A stretch of 64,000 nucleotides of DNA from Pseudomonadales bacterium. Its GTDB lineage: Bacteria; Pseudomonadota; Gammaproteobacteria; Pseudomonadales; UBA7239. The stretch's first letter is position 1. Each line of letters opens with the position of its first letter. This document shows positions 53,104 to 62,501 of this stretch, in pieces. The notes under the pieces were generated by a model. It saw only the letters and a program-made list of their open reading frames with translations. It was not told the origin of the DNA and searched no databases. Location of the stretch: the NCBI GenBank assembly GCA_041395665.1, contig JAWLAB010000004.1:124001-188000 (forward strand). Reading direction: 5' to 3'. A program made the position numbers and the translations under genes.

Positions 53104-53660
53104 GTGAAGTGTCGTTAGAAGAAGTAGAAACGGTTTGGCGCGGAGCTGATTGCTTATTCACGCGCGAACAAGTGATTGCAGCGATTGATGCGATGGCAGA
53201 AAAAATAACTGCGCAATTAGATGGTAGCAATCCACTGTTGTTGCCCTTGATGAGCGGCGCAACCGTGATTGCCGGAAAATTACTGCCGCGCCTCAATTTT
53301 CATTTGCAGCTTGATTACATACACGCTACGCGCTATCGCCATCAAACCAGCGGCACTGCATTGGAATGGATAGTCAAGCCGCGCCATGATTTGCGTGATC
53401 GCACGGTGTTAATCATCGACGATATTTTGGATGAAGGCATCACGCTGCATGAAGTGTTGCAGTGGTGCAAACAGCAGGGCGCGAAAAAAGTGTACAGCGC
53501 GGTGTTGGTGGAAAAACATCACAATCGCCGTCAGCCGCCGGAATTAAAAGCTGATTTTGTTGGTTTGGATGTGCCTGATCGCTATGTATTTGGCTACGGC
53601 ATGGATTACAAAGGCTATTTGCGCAACGCGCCCGGTATTTACGCCGTGAAAGGCATGTGA
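53100..53660 (+). CDS. hpt: Hypoxanthine(-guanine) phosphoribosyltransferase
   Basis: 186 aa. Adds the PRPP ribose phosphate to hypoxanthine or guanine. The PRPP motif is LIIDDILDEGITL, and the flexible-loop region is IHATRYRHQTSG. ATG 53100 overlaps the nagZ stop. The next gene makes hypoxanthine, the likely substrate. The sequence resembles the Pseudomonas hypoxanthine-guanine type rather than E. coli Gpt. Confidence 0.9.
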   Translation: MSEVSLEEVETVWRGADCLFTREQVIAAIDAMAEKITAQLDGSNPLLLPLMSGATVIAGKLLPRLNFHLQLDYIHATRYRHQTSGTALEWIVKPRHDLRDRTVLIIDDILDEGITLHEVLQWCKQQGAKKVYSAVLVEKHHNRRQPPELKADFVGLDVPDRYVFGYGMDYKGYLRNAPGIYAVKGM

Positions 53661-53669
53661 GGAGTTGCA

Positions 53670-54407
53670 ATGACCATCGCAATTATCGGCGGAACCGGTT
53701 TAGATCAACTCGACGGCTTGCACATTGGCGAGAAAATTACACTGGATACGCCTTACGGTGCGCCTTCTGCGCCGGTGCAAAAAGGGGAGTATCACGGCAA
53801 GCCGGTGTATTTTTTTGCGCGTCACGGTGAGCAACACCAGTGGCCACCGCATCGCGTGAATTATCGCGCCAATATGTTTGCGTTAAAAAAACTCGGTGTT
53901 GAGCAAGTGATTGCGGTGAACGCGGTGGGCGGTATTCATCACGATATGGCGCCTGCTGTGATTTCTGTGCCGGATCAAATTATTGATTACACCTGGGGTC
54001 GTATTCACACCTACAGTGATGATGAACATTCGCCGTTGGAGCATATTGATTTCACTTTTCCCTATGCAGATCGCACGCGTGAATTATTGTTGCGCGCTGC
54101 TGATGCCGCAGGCGTGATTGCATTAGCGCGCGGTGTTTACGGTTGCACACAAGGCCCGCGTTTAGAAACCGCAGCAGAAATTGTGCGTATGCAGCGCGAT
54201 GGCTGTGATTTAGTGGGCATGACGGCGATGCCAGAAGCGCCGTTAGCACGTGAAATCGGCTTGGATTACGCCAGTTTGTGTGTGGTGGCGAATTGGGCAG
54301 CAGGCTGCACCGATGAGTTGATTACCATGGAAGCCATCGATGCCACTTTGAAAGTCGGCATGGATAATATCCGCAAAATTTTGCAGCAAGTGTTGGTGTT
54401 GGCATAG
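53670..54407 (+). CDS. S-methyl-5'-thioinosine phosphorylase
   Basis: 245 aa, PNP/MTAP family. Phosphorolysis of methylthioinosine to hypoxanthine and methylthioribose-1-phosphate. Phosphate and purine site motifs are GGTGLDQL, ARHGEQHQWPPH and TQGPRLETAAEI, then VGMTAMPEAPLARE. GGAG precedes ATG 53670. Position after nagZ and hpt agrees with the Pseudomonas enzyme; adenosine-type MTAP specificity cannot be fully excluded from sequence alone. Confidence 0.85.
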   Translation: MTIAIIGGTGLDQLDGLHIGEKITLDTPYGAPSAPVQKGEYHGKPVYFFARHGEQHQWPPHRVNYRANMFALKKLGVEQVIAVNAVGGIHHDMAPAVISVPDQIIDYTWGRIHTYSDDEHSPLEHIDFTFPYADRTRELLLRAADAAGVIALARGVYGCTQGPRLETAAEIVRMQRDGCDLVGMTAMPEAPLAREIGLDYASLCVVANWAAGCTDELITMEAIDATLKVGMDNIRKILQQVLVLA

Positions 54408-54424
54408 GCGTTGGTATAGCCGCG

Positions 54425-55393
54425 TTACGCCATCGTTGCCAACATTTTTTTCACTTCATAGCGCAAGCGCTTTTTAAGTGCGGCTGGTTTAAGCACTTGC
54501 ACTTCTGCACCGTGCTTCAAAATATCCATCAATAATTCACGGTCGTCGCTGTAAGGCAGTTCTAGCGTTGCACAGCCATCTTTGTCGATACTGAGCTTTT
54601 GTTTTGGATGCCAAATTTCTTGCGCAATCCATCGTGAGCGTGCAGGTGAAAAGCGCAAACTTGCCCACTGCACTTGGCTGCCGGCAAAAATGCCGTAGCC
54701 GTTTTCTAATTGTGCTTTCAGCGTGCTTTTGACCACATTTTTAGCTGTTTTATCGAGAAACTCGACTTGTTCGATTGCGTCCACCGCAAAAGAGCGCAGC
54801 GCATTGCGTTTGTGACACCACGCATCCAAATACCAATTATTGCGGTAATAAACCAATTGTTGTGGTGATACCTCCCTAGATTCGGAAGTGTCGCGTTCAC
54901 GATGCCAGTGCTGAATCAACAAACGATGACGGCGTAAAGTCGCTGTTGCCAGTAACTCAAAATGTTTATTGCGCACAGGGCGGCGAATGGCATGCACAAG
55001 TTTGATGCGATCAGCCACTTCACTGGCACTAAAGTCATCGCGCGCTAACAACGCTTGCAAACGCGTGCGCAGTGGTTGAATTTGCGGGGTGAGAAACCCT
55101 GGCTCAATGTTGTCGAGTAACTGCTGCATACTCAGTAGCGCGTGCACTTCGCTGGCGTTAAACCACAATCCGGGCAGCTCATGCGAGATTTGATGTTTGT
55201 CTTCAGAAAAACGATACGCGCTCAGCTCGCGATCAAAAACAATCGGCGCGTGTAAACGATCGCGCAAATACTCCAAATCGCGTTTGAAAGTGGCGAGAGA
55301 AACGCCCAACTCCGTTAAAAACTTATCGATGGAAACCGTTCTGTGGCGGTGTAACAGGCTTTCAATCTTGTAAAAGCGTTCGGTGCGATCCAT
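54425..55393 (-). CDS. WYL-domain transcriptional regulator
   Basis: 322 aa. An N-terminal helix-turn-helix (residues about 1-60, with VSIDKFLTELGVSLATFKRDL) is followed by a WYL ligand-sensing domain, where the motif reads NNWYLDAWCHKR, and a C-terminal WCX-type region. GGAGAGG lies upstream of ATG 55393. It is divergent from the deacetylase-fold gene, a common arrangement for a local regulator, but its ligand and targets are not evident. Confidence 0.88.
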   Translation of the reverse strand: MDRTERFYKIESLLHRHRTVSIDKFLTELGVSLATFKRDLEYLRDRLHAPIVFDRELSAYRFSEDKHQISHELPGLWFNASEVHALLSMQQLLDNIEPGFLTPQIQPLRTRLQALLARDDFSASEVADRIKLVHAIRRPVRNKHFELLATATLRRHRLLIQHWHRERDTSESREVSPQQLVYYRNNWYLDAWCHKRNALRSFAVDAIEQVEFLDKTAKNVVKSTLKAQLENGYGIFAGSQVQWASLRFSPARSRWIAQEIWHPKQKLSIDKDGCATLELPYSDDRELLMDILKHGAEVQVLKPAALKKRLRYEVKKMLATMA

Positions 55394-55507
55394 GAGCCTC
55401 TCCTGCGGTTGCGGTATTCTGCTAGCAGAGAGGCGGGCGTTGCAAGGCTCATCTGGTGAGCCAGTGCCGCAGTAAGATAGCGGAACCGAACCTGTGGAGA
55501 AGCGGCT

Positions 55508-56389
55508 ATGTCAGTTTCATTAAAGTCTATCCCTGTGTTTTACACGCCAGCAATGGTGGCGCCATCTTTGTCGTTTTCGCCGAGCTCAATGAAGCCAGAA
55601 AAAGTAGTGGCAGCGTGGCAGACCTTGGGTATTCCCATTGAGGTGATTGAACCCAAGCCTGCAACGGTGGATGAGTTCGCTTTGGCGCACGACAGGGCTT
55701 TTGTTGAACGCGTGCTGGCAGGCGAAGCCGATAACGGTTTTTCAAACAGGGATATGGCGATAGCGCGCACGCTGCCATACACCAGCGGCTCGATGCGCGA
55801 TGCGGCGTTTGCTGCGTTGGAAAATCGCGCAGTCGCTATTTCACCGACTTCGGGTTTTCATCACGCACATTGGAAGATGGCTTCAGGTTATTGCACTTTC
55901 AATGGTTTGATGGTGGCGGCGCGCTGTTTATTGACGAGTGGAAAAGCAAAACGCGTGGGGGTTATTGATTGCGATTACCACTACGGCAATGGTACGGACG
56001 ATATTATTGCCAAGCTAAAAATTACCCATGAAATTAAACATTTCACACAAGGTGAATTATTTAGCACAAGAAGCAGAGAAAAGGTGCATGATTTTTTTGA
56101 TGTATTAGAAAAACAGTTGCATGTGATGGCAGATTGCGATGTGATTTTGTATCAAGCGGGTGCTGATCCGCATATCAATGATCCGCTTGGTGGCTTTTTA
56201 ACAACATCACATCTGCGTGATCGTGATTTGTTAGTATTTAAGGAATGCCATAAGCGCGGTATTCCGGTGGCATGGAATTTGGCTGGTGGTTATCAGCAAC
56301 TTGCATCGACAGGTGAGACAGATTGGGCTGCGCTAACGGAAATACACTCCAACACGCTGAAAGCTTGCTGGAGTGTGTTTGGTCGGTAG
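55508..56389 (+). CDS. Histone-deacetylase-fold hydrolase
   Basis: 293 aa, arginase/deacetylase superfamily (class II HDAC-like, acetoin utilisation/polyamine deacetylase relatives). The His pair is in SGFHHAHW. Zinc ligands appear in IDCDYHYGNGTDD and in YQAGADPHINDPLGG. The usual DxHHGNG reads DYHYGNG, with Tyr replacing the second His. NLAGGY holds the conserved glycines. GGAG lies upstream of ATG 55508. Substrate is unknown; acetylated polyamines or amides are possible. Confidence 0.85.
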   Translation: MSVSLKSIPVFYTPAMVAPSLSFSPSSMKPEKVVAAWQTLGIPIEVIEPKPATVDEFALAHDRAFVERVLAGEADNGFSNRDMAIARTLPYTSGSMRDAAFAALENRAVAISPTSGFHHAHWKMASGYCTFNGLMVAARCLLTSGKAKRVGVIDCDYHYGNGTDDIIAKLKITHEIKHFTQGELFSTRSREKVHDFFDVLEKQLHVMADCDVILYQAGADPHINDPLGGFLTTSHLRDRDLLVFKECHKRGIPVAWNLAGGYQQLASTGETDWAALTEIHSNTLKACWSVFGR

Positions 56390-56395
56390 GTTTCG

Positions 56396-59300
56396 TTACA
56401 CCAACTGCTGCAACAAAGTTTCTACAGCAGAAAAACGCGCTTCGGTTTCCTCTAAATCATCTTTGATAACGAGGCGCGTGCCGTCTTCCAATTTGTAGCG
56501 CGTGGGATATTGCTGTATCAATTTCACGAGGGCAAATGGATCAACGCGCGTTTCACTGCCAAACTCCACGCGCAAGCCATTGGCGCTGGCTTCCAGTTTG
56601 TCGATACCCAATTGCAGTACGCGTAAACGCAGAGATGCTTGACGGAAAAGATTTTTCACGGCGTCGGGCAACAAACCAAAACGGTCGATCATTTCCACTT
56701 GCAAGTCGCGCAGTGCATCATCACTCGTCGCGCAAGAAATACGGCGATAGAGTACCAAGCGCGTGGCGGCATCGGGCAGATAATCATCGGGAATCAGCGC
56801 GGGAATGCGCAGGTTTACTTCGTGCTGTTGTACGCCCGTGATATTGCTGCCTGCGGCTTTGCCTTCTTGCAGGTTTTTCACCGCGCGTTCAAGCATTTCC
56901 ATGTACAGACTGAAACCGATGCTTTCAATTTGTCCACTCTGTTGATCGCCCAATAATTCGCCCGCGCCACGAATTTCTAAGTCGTGATTGGCGAGCAAGA
57001 AACCAGAACCGAGTACATCGGCATGACATATCGCTTCTAAGCGTTTCTCTGCATCGCTGGTCATGTTGCGCGCATCCGGTGTGAGCAAATACGCGTAGGC
57101 TTGATGGTGTGAACGCCCAACGCGACCGCGCAATTGATGCAGTTGCGCCAAACCAAATTTATCCGCGCGCTCAATGATGATGGTATTGGCGTTCGGTACG
57201 TCGATGCCGGTTTCAATGATGGTGGTACACACCAGCACATTAAAACGCTGGTGATAGAAATCACTCATCACTTGTTCCAGTTCGCGCTCGCGCATTTGCC
57301 CGTGGCCGACCACCACGCGCGCTTCTGGCACCAACTCGGCAATGGTTTGCGCGCAGCGCTGAATGCTGGCCACATCGTTGTGCAGAAAATACACCTGCCC
57401 GCCGCGCAATAACTCGCGCAGAATGGCTTCTTTGATGGTGGCATCATCGTAAGCGCGCGCGAAAGTTTTTATCGCGAGGCGGCGCGCCGGTGGTGTGGCG
57501 ATGATGGATAAATCGCGCATGCCAGCCAGCGACATATTCAGCGTGCGCGGAATGGGCGTGGCCGTCATGTTGAGAATATCGACCTGCGCGCGCATGGCTT
57601 TCATACGCTCTTTTTGCTTCACGCCGAAGCGGTGTTCTTCGTCGATCACCAGCAAGCCGAGATTTTTGAATTTCACATCGTCCTGCAATAAACGGTGCGT
57701 GCCGATGATGATGTCAATCTGGCCGTCGGCCACTTTTTGCAAAACTGCCGTCTGTTCTTTGGCGGTGCGAAAGCGGGAGATGGTTTCTATGCGCACCGGC
57801 CATTGCGAAAAACGATCGCGAAAGTTTTCGCCGTGCTGTTGAGCGAGCAGAGTGGTTGGCACAAGCACTGCCACTTGTTTTTGGTTGAGTGCCGCGAGAA
57901 ATGCCGCGCGCATGGCAACTTCGGTTTTGCCGAAACCGACATCGCCGCACACTAAGCGATCCATCGGCTTGTCCGCCAACATATCGGCAACCACCGCAGC
58001 GATAGCGCTCTGCTGATCCGGCGTTTCTTCAAAAGGAAACTCGGCAGAAAACTGCTGCATTTCAATGTCAGAAATTTCAAACGCTTTTCGCGAACGCGCG
58101 GCGCGGCGCGCATGAATTTCCAGCAATTGCGCGGCGACATCTTCAATCTGTTGCGCCGCTTTGGTGCGCGCCTTTTGCCATTGATCCGAACCTAAACGAT
58201 GCCAAGGCGCGAGGTCGGGATCGGCACCACCGTAGCGGCTGATTAAATGTAGCGAAGTGACCGGCACATACAGGCTGGTATCGCCCGCGTAGCGCAAATG
58301 CAAAAACTCATTGGGTGTGCCGCCAATATCGAGATTGGTTAAACCGTGGTAGCGACCGACGCCGTGTTCCAGATGCACCACCGGCGCGCCGAGTGACAGC
58401 TCGTTCAAGTGGCGAATGGCGTTATCGGCAGCGTCCACTTGCTGTTTGCGGCGACGCTGCTGCAAGACTTGTTGTCCAAACAATTGGCTTTCTGACAGCA
58501 ATAATAATTTTGCATCAGGCAGCCACACACTGCGGTCCAGCGCTGCTTGTACCAGTGCTGCTGGTGCTTGCTCTTGCAAAAAACTCAGCCAATTTTCTGT
58601 GTTGGTAAGAGGAAGTTGCTGTTGCGCAAACAAAGTGTGCAGAGCGTCAGCGCGACCGGCAGATTCCGCGCAGATCAGCAGGCGTGTGCTGTTGTGTTGT
58701 GCCAAAAAACTTTGCAGGGCGGTGAGTGGGTGTGCTTCACGGGCGTGCAGGGCGATATCGGGTACGGTCGCGCTGCCGAGATCGTCTGCATTGCTTTCAT
58801 CAGAAAAGCAATCAATACCAGAAAAAGTTTTTAGGCGAGCAAACAATTCTTCGGTAGCGACGAAAGCTTCATGCGGTTTGAGCAGGGGGCGATATTGTTC
58901 AAGGTGCAAACTCTCGTAGCGCGCACGAATATCGTTTTGATGTTTTTCGGCAGCGGCATGAATATTACCGGCCTGTGCAATTAAGCAGTTGTCGGGCAAA
59001 TAATCTAACAGTTGCGCGCACTGTTCAAAAAATAGTGGCAGAAAATATTCCGCGCCAGGGGAGGCAATGCCTGCGGCTATATCTTGATACAAGGCGGATT
59101 TTTTAGGGTCACTGTGAATGAAGCGCGCGTGCCAGCGATCAAGAAAAGTATTGATGCTATTTTTAGTCAGCAGAAATTCGCGCGCAGGCAGCAAGCGAAT
59201 CGCAGAAACTTTTTCGACAGTGCGCTGTGTTTCTGGATCAAAACTACGCAGCGATTCGATGGTGTCATCAAACAAATCAATGCGATAAGGTAATTCGCTG

Positions 59301-59830
59301 CCCGCGGGAAAAATATCCATCACCGCGCCGCGCAGCGCAAACTCGCCGTGCTCGTTGACAGTATCTACACAGCGATAGCCACAACTCTCTAATCGTTGAC
59401 GCGTGCTATGCACGGCAAAATGCTCGCCCACTTTGAGATCGAACACTTGTCCGCCAATAAAATCGCGCGGCGGCAGGCGGTTCATCAAACTGGCCACAGG
59501 CAATACGAGCGTGCAAGGCTCACCGCTGAGTAATTGCGATAAAGCAGCCAAGCGTTCGGAGATGATGTCTTGGTGCGGCGAGAAGCTGTCGTAAGGCAGC
59601 GTTTCCCATGCGGGGAAATTCAGCACGGTGAGCTGCGTGCCGCCAAAAAACTGCATCTCGCGCTGTAATTGCCGCGCGCTAGCGGCATCTTCCGTCACTA
59701 CCAACAAAACGCCGTTGTGCTGTTGCTGCGCATTGGCGAGCGCAAGACCGGTCGCCGCGCCGTGCAAGCCTTTCCAGCGTTGACGATTCCCCGTGCTGGG
59801 GTGAATAGGGGGGTGGAAAATACGCGACAT
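56396..59830 (-). CDS. mfd: Transcription-repair coupling factor
   Basis: 1144 aa. Removes RNA polymerase stalled at DNA damage and recruits UvrA. The N-terminal UvrB-like region is followed by the polymerase-interacting domain (PVVHLEHGVGRYHGL) and the translocase: Walker A CGDVGFGKTEVAMRA, Walker B VIDEEHRFG, then MTATPIPRTLNMSL and LRGRVGRSHHQAYAYLL. The C-terminal TRCF domain is present. Intact and of normal length. The stop is convergent with the deacetylase-fold gene. Confidence 0.97.
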   Translation of the reverse strand: MSRIFHPPIHPSTGNRQRWKGLHGAATGLALANAQQQHNGVLLVVTEDAASARQLQREMQFFGGTQLTVLNFPAWETLPYDSFSPHQDIISERLAALSQLLSGEPCTLVLPVASLMNRLPPRDFIGGQVFDLKVGEHFAVHSTRQRLESCGYRCVDTVNEHGEFALRGAVMDIFPAGSELPYRIDLFDDTIESLRSFDPETQRTVEKVSAIRLLPAREFLLTKNSINTFLDRWHARFIHSDPKKSALYQDIAAGIASPGAEYFLPLFFEQCAQLLDYLPDNCLIAQAGNIHAAAEKHQNDIRARYESLHLEQYRPLLKPHEAFVATEELFARLKTFSGIDCFSDESNADDLGSATVPDIALHAREAHPLTALQSFLAQHNSTRLLICAESAGRADALHTLFAQQQLPLTNTENWLSFLQEQAPAALVQAALDRSVWLPDAKLLLLSESQLFGQQVLQQRRRKQQVDAADNAIRHLNELSLGAPVVHLEHGVGRYHGLTNLDIGGTPNEFLHLRYAGDTSLYVPVTSLHLISRYGGADPDLAPWHRLGSDQWQKARTKAAQQIEDVAAQLLEIHARRAARSRKAFEISDIEMQQFSAEFPFEETPDQQSAIAAVVADMLADKPMDRLVCGDVGFGKTEVAMRAAFLAALNQKQVAVLVPTTLLAQQHGENFRDRFSQWPVRIETISRFRTAKEQTAVLQKVADGQIDIIIGTHRLLQDDVKFKNLGLLVIDEEHRFGVKQKERMKAMRAQVDILNMTATPIPRTLNMSLAGMRDLSIIATPPARRLAIKTFARAYDDATIKEAILRELLRGGQVYFLHNDVASIQRCAQTIAELVPEARVVVGHGQMRERELEQVMSDFYHQRFNVLVCTTIIETGIDVPNANTIIIERADKFGLAQLHQLRGRVGRSHHQAYAYLLTPDARNMTSDAEKRLEAICHADVLGSGFLLANHDLEIRGAGELLGDQQSGQIESIGFSLYMEMLERAVKNLQEGKAAGSNITGVQQHEVNLRIPALIPDDYLPDAATRLVLYRRISCATSDDALRDLQVEMIDRFGLLPDAVKNLFRQASLRLRVLQLGIDKLEASANGLRVEFGSETRVDPFALVKLIQQYPTRYKLEDGTRLVIKDDLEETEARFSAVETLLQQLV

Positions 59831-59844
59831 GGCTTTGCGGGGCT
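59831..59844. repeat. 14-bp direct repeat, copy 1
   Basis: GGCTTTGCGGGGCT just upstream of the mfd start. An identical copy occurs at 61209-61222. Weaker similarity continues for about 25 bases downstream in both (GGGGGTATTGTA and GGCGGGTATTATA). The SGNH gene lies between them. Confidence 0.65.
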
Positions 59845-59963
59845 GCAGATCAAGAGAGGGGGTATTGTAATGGTAGCCAACTGAAATAAATGTGGGTTGC
59901 GCTTATATTAAGCACTATCATCGCTCAGTTATGAGGCGCTAGTTAGGTGTGGAAGATCGTTAT

Positions 59964-61167
59964 ATGACAAATACTGACACTGTAAGTTTGATCAAAAAAT
60001 AATCTTCTCTTTGGCAATGTTGTTACTGGTTATTATTGCGCTTGAGGTAATAGCTGCTTTTGTTTTAAACCGCAATCCAAGCATTGAAACCACGCGTCAG
60101 TATTTGCGTGGTGAGCAGCAGATGCAGCTAGATATGAACAGTGTTCCGCAGGCGTATTTACTTTATATTCCAGCGCCCAATTATGTAACTCCTGTAGATA
60201 ACATTAAACAAAATAATGCAGACGGGTATCGTGGAGAAGCTATTCCGCTACAGCGATCATTGGATAGCTTGCGTATTCTTTTTATGGGAGGGTCAACTAC
60301 CTATGGTGAGGGTGTTGCTCATCCGGAGGAGGCATTCCTGCTCAAGTGGGGAAATTATTGCAAGAAGATGCGCGTTTTTCTGGTAAACGGATTGAGATTA
60401 TTAATGCCGGTTTGCGCTTTGGTACGACTGCAGAAATACTCACGCATTATTTGCTGAAATTTCGTTATTACCGTCCAGATTTAGTGGTGATTAACCCCGG
60501 TGGGAATGATCCAGTTTCGTATGTTGTGCATGAGTATGAACCCGATTACAGCAATTGGCGTAAATCTGCCCCTGGGCTGTCCCCGCTTAAAAAACATGCG
60601 CGCTGGTTGCTGAATTCAAAAGTTTTAAGTATCGCAGTAGTTCTGTTGTTTTTTCCAGATTATGCAACGGGGCAAGCCTTTGCTCATGGTGGAGAGGCTA
60701 CGCCAGCTTTATGGTTTCAACCGAGGGAGAAGGATCGTTTGCATGCCGATGAGTTGGCGTTTTATAACAACCTGACAAGTGTTGTACGAGAAATAAAAAA
60801 TGACGGTGCTGATGTTTTTTAATTTCTTATCAGGGGAATCCTTTTGATAAAGATGATCAGAAAACATTTCGCCGTTTGTATGATTACGAGGAAACTGTCC
60901 TCGGTGTGATTGGTAGGGAGCTTGCCGTGCCGTATGCGCCTTTTCCGCTAGATCAGATGCCTGCAAATCTGTGGGTGGACGCTTCTCATATCAATGCAGA
61001 GGGGGAGCGAAAGAAAGCGGAGTATGTTTTTGATCATGTGGTTAATTTGCTGGTGCGGCGTGTTCAACGCAATGCTCAGCCTGTTTTACCCAGCCAAGCT
61101 CCCACGCTAGATCTACCTCCTGGAACGAGCGCTATCACCCCAAGTAGCAGTGTTTTAGCGCTTGATT
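59964..61167 (+). CDS. Membrane-anchored SGNH/GDSL-like hydrolase, three frameshifts
   Basis: Read with three small corrections it is a protein of about 400 aa: an N-terminal membrane helix (LAMLLLVIIALEVIAAFVL) and an SGNH fold with FMGGSTTYGEGV (nucleophile Ser block), NPGGNDP (block III-like) and a late DASHINAEG (His block). The breaks are at the A-run before 60000 (six A where seven fit), at CC near 60337 (three C fit) and at TTTTTTAA near 60822. Substrate is unknown; such anchored SGNH proteins often esterify or deesterify surface sugars. No fixed end codon problem is seen: it stops at TGA 61165-61167. Confidence 0.7.
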
Positions 61168-61208
61168 GACCTAGCTCATAGGGGGGCTCGACGAATATTG
61201 CGCTAGTT

Positions 61209-61222
61209 GGCTTTGCGGGGCT
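61209..61222. repeat. 14-bp direct repeat, copy 2
   Basis: Identical to the copy at 59831-59844. It lies between the SGNH gene and the thiolase start, followed by a possible -10 (TATTAT near 61238). Confidence 0.65.
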
Positions 61223-61287
61223 TATAGCAGGGCGGGTATTATAGCGACCCTCGATTTTTCAATTCACCCAACCAAAAGGTAAGCACC

Positions 61288-62490
61288 ATGGCGCAAGCAT
61301 TTATCTTTGACGCTATCCGCACTCCGCGCGGCAGAGGCAAGGCCGGTGGCGGGCTTTATGAAGTGAAGCCCGTTGATATGGTCAAAAATCTGCTCGATGC
61401 GATGCAGACTCGCAACAAACTCGATCCCTCCGCAGTGGAAGATTTGATTCTCGCCACGGGCGAACCCGTGAACGAGCAAGGTCAAAACATCGCGAAAACC
61501 GCCTTAATTTATGCAGGTTGGTCAGAAGTGACGACCGGTGCGCAGTTGCATCGTTATTGCGCAGGCGCGTTGGATGCTGTGAATAATTGCGCCGCAAAAG
61601 TGCGTGCCGGTTTTGAAGATTTGGTGATGGCTGGCGGTGTGGAATCCATGTCGCGTTTGGGCATCGGTGCATCGGGTGCGGCAGCGGGCGACCCTTGGGT
61701 TGCTATGCACAGCTACGGCGTTTCGCAAGGTATCGGTGCGGATTTGATCGCCACGCAAGATGGTTTGTCGCGTGAAGATGTGGATCGCTACGCATTGATG
61801 TCACAACAACGCGCCGCAAAAGCCTGGGAAAAAGGTTATTTCAAAAAATCGATTGTGCCGGTGAAAGACTTCAATGGTGTCACGATTCTTGGTCACGATG
61901 AATTGGTGCGCAAAGACACCAGTTTGGAAGGCTTGGGCAAACTGAAACCATCGTTCCAAATGTTCAACGATTTTGGTCACGGCGATTTCTTGAAATTCAA
62001 ATATCACGATTTGGAAAACATCACTTGCGTACACACACCGGGCAACTCGTCTGGCATCGTGGACGGCGCATCGCTGGTGTTGATCGGCAATGAAAAAGCC
62101 GCCAAAACGCACAATCTGAAACCGCGCGCGCGTATCGTCGCTTGCGCGTTGACCGGCACCGAGCCTTCCATCATGTTGACGGGCCCTGCGCCAGCGACAT
62201 TGAAAGCGCTGAAACAAGCGAAGTTGAAAGTATCCGACATCGATTTGTTTGAATTGAATGAAGCGTTTGCGTCTGTGGTGTTGCGCTATCAAAAAGTGCT
62301 CGGCATTCCTAACGAAAAAATCAATGTCAACGGCGGCGCGATTGCGATGGGTCACCCTATCGGCGCAACCGGCGCGATGATTCTCGGCACGCTGGTGGAT
62401 GAATTGGAGCGACGCAAATTGAAGCGCGGCGTAGCAACCCTGTGTGCAGGTGGCGGTATTGGTATCGCTACTGTGGTCGAGTTGGTGTGA
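61288..62490 (+). CDS. Acetyl-CoA acyltransferase (thiolase)
   Basis: 400 aa thiolase of fatty-acid beta-oxidation. The nucleophilic Cys is in HRYCAGALDAV (near residue 93). The C-terminal active-site parts are NEAFASVV, GGAIAMGHPIGATGA and the base Cys in LCAGGGIG. AAGGTAAG lies upstream of ATG 61288. It is followed after 11 bases by the alpha-subunit gene, so the pair forms one beta-oxidation operon with the beta subunit first. Confidence 0.93.
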   Translation: MAQAFIFDAIRTPRGRGKAGGGLYEVKPVDMVKNLLDAMQTRNKLDPSAVEDLILATGEPVNEQGQNIAKTALIYAGWSEVTTGAQLHRYCAGALDAVNNCAAKVRAGFEDLVMAGGVESMSRLGIGASGAAAGDPWVAMHSYGVSQGIGADLIATQDGLSREDVDRYALMSQQRAAKAWEKGYFKKSIVPVKDFNGVTILGHDELVRKDTSLEGLGKLKPSFQMFNDFGHGDFLKFKYHDLENITCVHTPGNSSGIVDGASLVLIGNEKAAKTHNLKPRARIVACALTGTEPSIMLTGPAPATLKALKQAKLKVSDIDLFELNEAFASVVLRYQKVLGIPNEKINVNGGAIAMGHPIGATGAMILGTLVDELERRKLKRGVATLCAGGGIGIATVVELV

Positions 62491-62501
62491 GGTAGAAGAC
62501 G

